Shown: positions 6,666 to 7,880 of the stretch, in pieces
Layout: every line of letters starts with the position of its first letter
Numbering within the stretch: position 1 is the first letter of the stretch
NCBI GenBank assembly: GCA_027318915.1
Contig: DAHVOH010000113.1
Span: forward strand, 1-7,880
Length of the DNA: 7,880 bases
Origin: Clostridiales bacterium
GTDB lineage: Bacteria > Bacillota_E > Sulfobacillia > Sulfobacillales > JAIMBI01
Direction: 5' to 3'
The notes under the pieces: generated by a model
What the model saw: the letters and a program-made list of their open reading frames with translations, nothing else
Told to the model about the DNA's origin: nothing
The model's database searches: none
Translations under genes and position numbers: made by a program

Positions 6666-7016
6666 ATGCGACCACTGCAGGTGAAGCAGACCCGCGTGAA
6701 ACAGATCAAGAAACGAAGAACGGACTGGTGGAACGATAAGAACTGGTGGAACGATAAGAACGGGTGGAAGGAGTATCATCGACGGAACCGTGAGGACGCA
6801 AGACGCCAGCACCCGCCGATAGAGCGTCCGCCGAACTGGCGGTGGAAGCGGCTGGGCGACTTGGGCCTAGCCTTCCTCCAGGTCCTGTGGTGGATTATCA
6901 AGTACGCGGCGATCGTGGCGGGGATCTTGGCCTTCTTCATCGTCTTAGTCATCATCGCGTGGTTTATCTCCGCGTCGAAGACGAACATGCAAGCCATCGG
7001 GAAGCCGGACCCGTAA
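6666..7016 (+). CDS. Small basic membrane protein with WWNDKN repeat
   Basis: The product is 116 residues, family not recognised. Residues 1-19 are strongly basic, residues 20-34 hold two copies of WWNDKN followed by GW, and 35-62 is a second basic, Arg- and Pro-rich stretch. Residues 63-103 are nearly all hydrophobic. The part from about 81 to 103 (AAIVAGILAFFIVLVIIAWF) is a clear transmembrane helix, and 66-78 (LGLAFLQVLWWII) is either a second short helix or one lying along the membrane, with Lys79 between. The tail of about 13 residues is polar. The charge bias predicts the N-terminus in the cytoplasm. ATG at 6666 has GGAG (6654-6657) eight bases ahead. The stop (7014-7016) overlaps an AAGGAG (7015-7020) serving a GTG at 7032, so a following cistron was once coupled to it. 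The clean hydrophobic pattern among wrecked neighbours suggests a real gene. Confidence 0.6.
   Translation: MRPLQVKQTRVKQIKKRRTDWWNDKNWWNDKNGWKEYHRRNREDARRQHPPIERPPNWRWKRLGDLGLAFLQVLWWIIKYAAIVAGILAFFIVLVIIAWFISASKTNMQAIGKPDP
6724..6769 (+). repeat. 18-bp tandem repeat, two full copies and a partial third
   Basis: ACTGGTGGAACGATAAGA occurs at 6724-6741 and identically at 6742-6759, and a third partial copy with one change begins at 6760. The unit is six codons and encodes WWNDKN, so copy number can change without breaking the frame of the gene at 6666. Identity at every base indicates a recent duplication. Confidence 0.85.
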
Positions 7017-7031
7017 GGAGAACGAACGCAG

Positions 7032-7529
7032 GTGGCGGCGGAGGCCCCGGTAAAAGAGCCCTGGCCCGACGGGAACGACGGGTCGGCGGTTGTCCACCAC
7101 GTGGACCGACAGATGATGATGGTGACCCTCCGACAGACACTCTTTCTCTGGTCGCCCGCGCACCGGGAGTGGAACGCCGTCTCGCGGTCGCCGACGCCGC
7201 CGCCTGCGGGCCGGCGTACCGGGACCACGGCCTTCAGGCAAACGCGGCTCGGCACGCCCCTCGGGCATCGCAATGTGACCCGGAGTTTTGACCGCTGGCG
7301 GGCTCGGGCCGGCGTACCTCACCTCCCCATTCATGACCTCCGGCATACCCATGCCTCGCTGCTGATCGCCAGCGGGCCGGACCCGCGGCTGGTTGCGGAG
7401 CGGCTCGGACACGCCAGCGTCGCGTTTACCCTGCAAACCCATGGCCACCTCTGGCCCGGCCGGCAGGAGCCGGTGCTGGCCCATCTGCCAGCCCTAGTCG
7501 GCGGTCCGCAGTGCGAGAGGCCGCCTTGA
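7032..7529 (+). pseudogene. Tyrosine recombinase (phage-type integrase), C-terminal remnant without the catalytic Tyr
   Basis: Only the last part of a tyrosine recombinase catalytic domain is present. TRLGTPLGHRNVTRSFDRW, then HDLRHTHASLL (the H-x-x-R motif) and VAERLGHASVAFTLQTHGHL (the second His box) are clear from about 7235 to 7470. Just before this the matching sequence (GPAYRDHGL) is in another frame, so a frameshift lies near 7235. Family members have about 350-400 residues, and the N-terminal DNA-binding domain and the first catalytic Arg are absent. Where the family has T-Y-G/S-H with the nucleophilic Tyr, this protein has T-H-G-H: a CAT codon in place of TAT. A GTG at 7032 with AAGGAG 11 bases ahead opens the later frame, but its first 60 codons do not resemble an integrase. 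Position beside tRNA genes fits an island integrase. Certainly inactive. Confidence 0.85.
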
Positions 7530-7596
7530 CGGGGCCCTGGCCGCGCAAACTGGCGCACGGCGGGCGCATGGGTCCTCATTATGTATCCTTTTATGG

Positions 7597-7629
7597 CGCA
7601 AAGAAGCCCCGCCGATGTCGGCAGGGCTT
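7597..7629 (-). terminator. Rho-independent terminator of the tRNA operon
   Basis: AAGCCC (7604-7609) pairs with GGGCTT (7624-7629), and inside it GCCG (7611-7614) pairs with CGGC (7619-7622) around a 4-base loop, with one mismatch between the two helices. Read on the minus strand the stem is followed by CTTTGCGCC, with the stem itself ending in CTT, so the U-tract is short. It lies 12 bp past the encoded CCA of tRNA-Lys. Confidence 0.75.
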
Positions 7630-7640
7630 ACGTTTGAGGG

Positions 7641-7716
<76 letters not shown>

Positions 7717-7722
7717 AATAAC

Positions 7723-7799
7723 TGGTAGCGGCGGGTGGACTCGAACCACCGACACTACGGGTATGAACCGTATGCTCTGACCAGCTGAGCTACGCCGCC
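7723..7799 (-). tRNA. tRNA-Met (elongator, anticodon CAU)
   Basis: Acceptor GGCGGCG pairs with CGCCGCT (G-U at the first pair), discriminator A, encoded CCA at 7723-7725. The anticodon stem TACGG/CCGTA has loop TTCATAC, giving CAT. It lacks the initiator marks (no C1-A72 mismatch, no run of G-C pairs in the anticodon stem), so it reads as elongator Met. A lysidine-modified tRNA-Ile2 shares this anticodon, but the body here fits Met better. It lies four bases after tRNA-fMet and six bases before tRNA-Lys. Confidence 0.9.
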
Positions 7800-7803
7800 A
7801 AAA

Positions 7804-7880
<77 letters not shown>

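Noticed and set aside
6724..6769. Tandem repeat as a CRISPR or origin iteron array
   Set aside because: Too few copies, no spacers, and the period is a whole number of codons inside an open frame.

Overview
This is an accessory region of a high-GC bacterium, and most of its genes are in decay. About the first 3.45 kb is a graveyard of three insertion sequences. In the middle is an intact minus-strand gene with its own promoter and a damaged partner. The right part holds a degenerate plus-strand gene, a small membrane-protein gene and an integrase remnant, and the window ends in a tRNA cluster. The encoded CCA ends and the protein style would fit Chloroflexota (Thermomicrobia-like) or another high-GC phylum. 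I cannot fix the taxon from the sequence.

Layout. (1) 1-828: C-terminal part of an IS110-family transposase with an in-frame stop at 13-15, followed by a hairpin-rich non-coding 3' flank (829 to about 1060) that may hold the element's guide RNA. (2) 1137-2192, minus strand: an IS21-family fragment. It has a broken istA with an internal deletion, a frameshift and a lost C-terminus, no istB, and a left end carrying about six copies of a 16-bp repeat at 21-23 bp spacing. (3) 2193-3444, plus strand: an IS1380-family transposase read through four frame changes and two stops. Its homology begins at the base next to the presumed IS21 terminus, so the IS21-like element probably inserted into it. (4) 3667-5161, minus strand: a promoter whose -35 lies in a 16-bp inverted repeat drives a membrane-anchored protein with an N-terminal RanBP2-type zinc finger, one transmembrane helix and a retropepsin-like aspartyl protease domain. 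A second gene follows 46 bp later, strongly ribosome-bound but interrupted. (5) 5662-6346, plus strand: a degenerate gene of unknown function. (6) 6273-6341: an AT-rich island with a promoter-like element, a 12-bp palindrome and a hairpin. (7) 6666-7016: a small membrane protein with a WWNDKN repeat. (8) 7032-7529: a C-terminal tyrosine-recombinase remnant whose catalytic Tyr is replaced by His. (9) 7597-7880, minus strand: genes for tRNA-fMet, tRNA-Met and tRNA-Lys with a terminator. An integrase remnant beside a tRNA cluster is the usual edge of an integrated island.

The best candidates for new biology are the zinc finger-membrane-retropepsin protein with its operator-like promoter, and the WWNDKN membrane protein. 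Everything else of substance is decayed mobile DNA or housekeeping tRNA.
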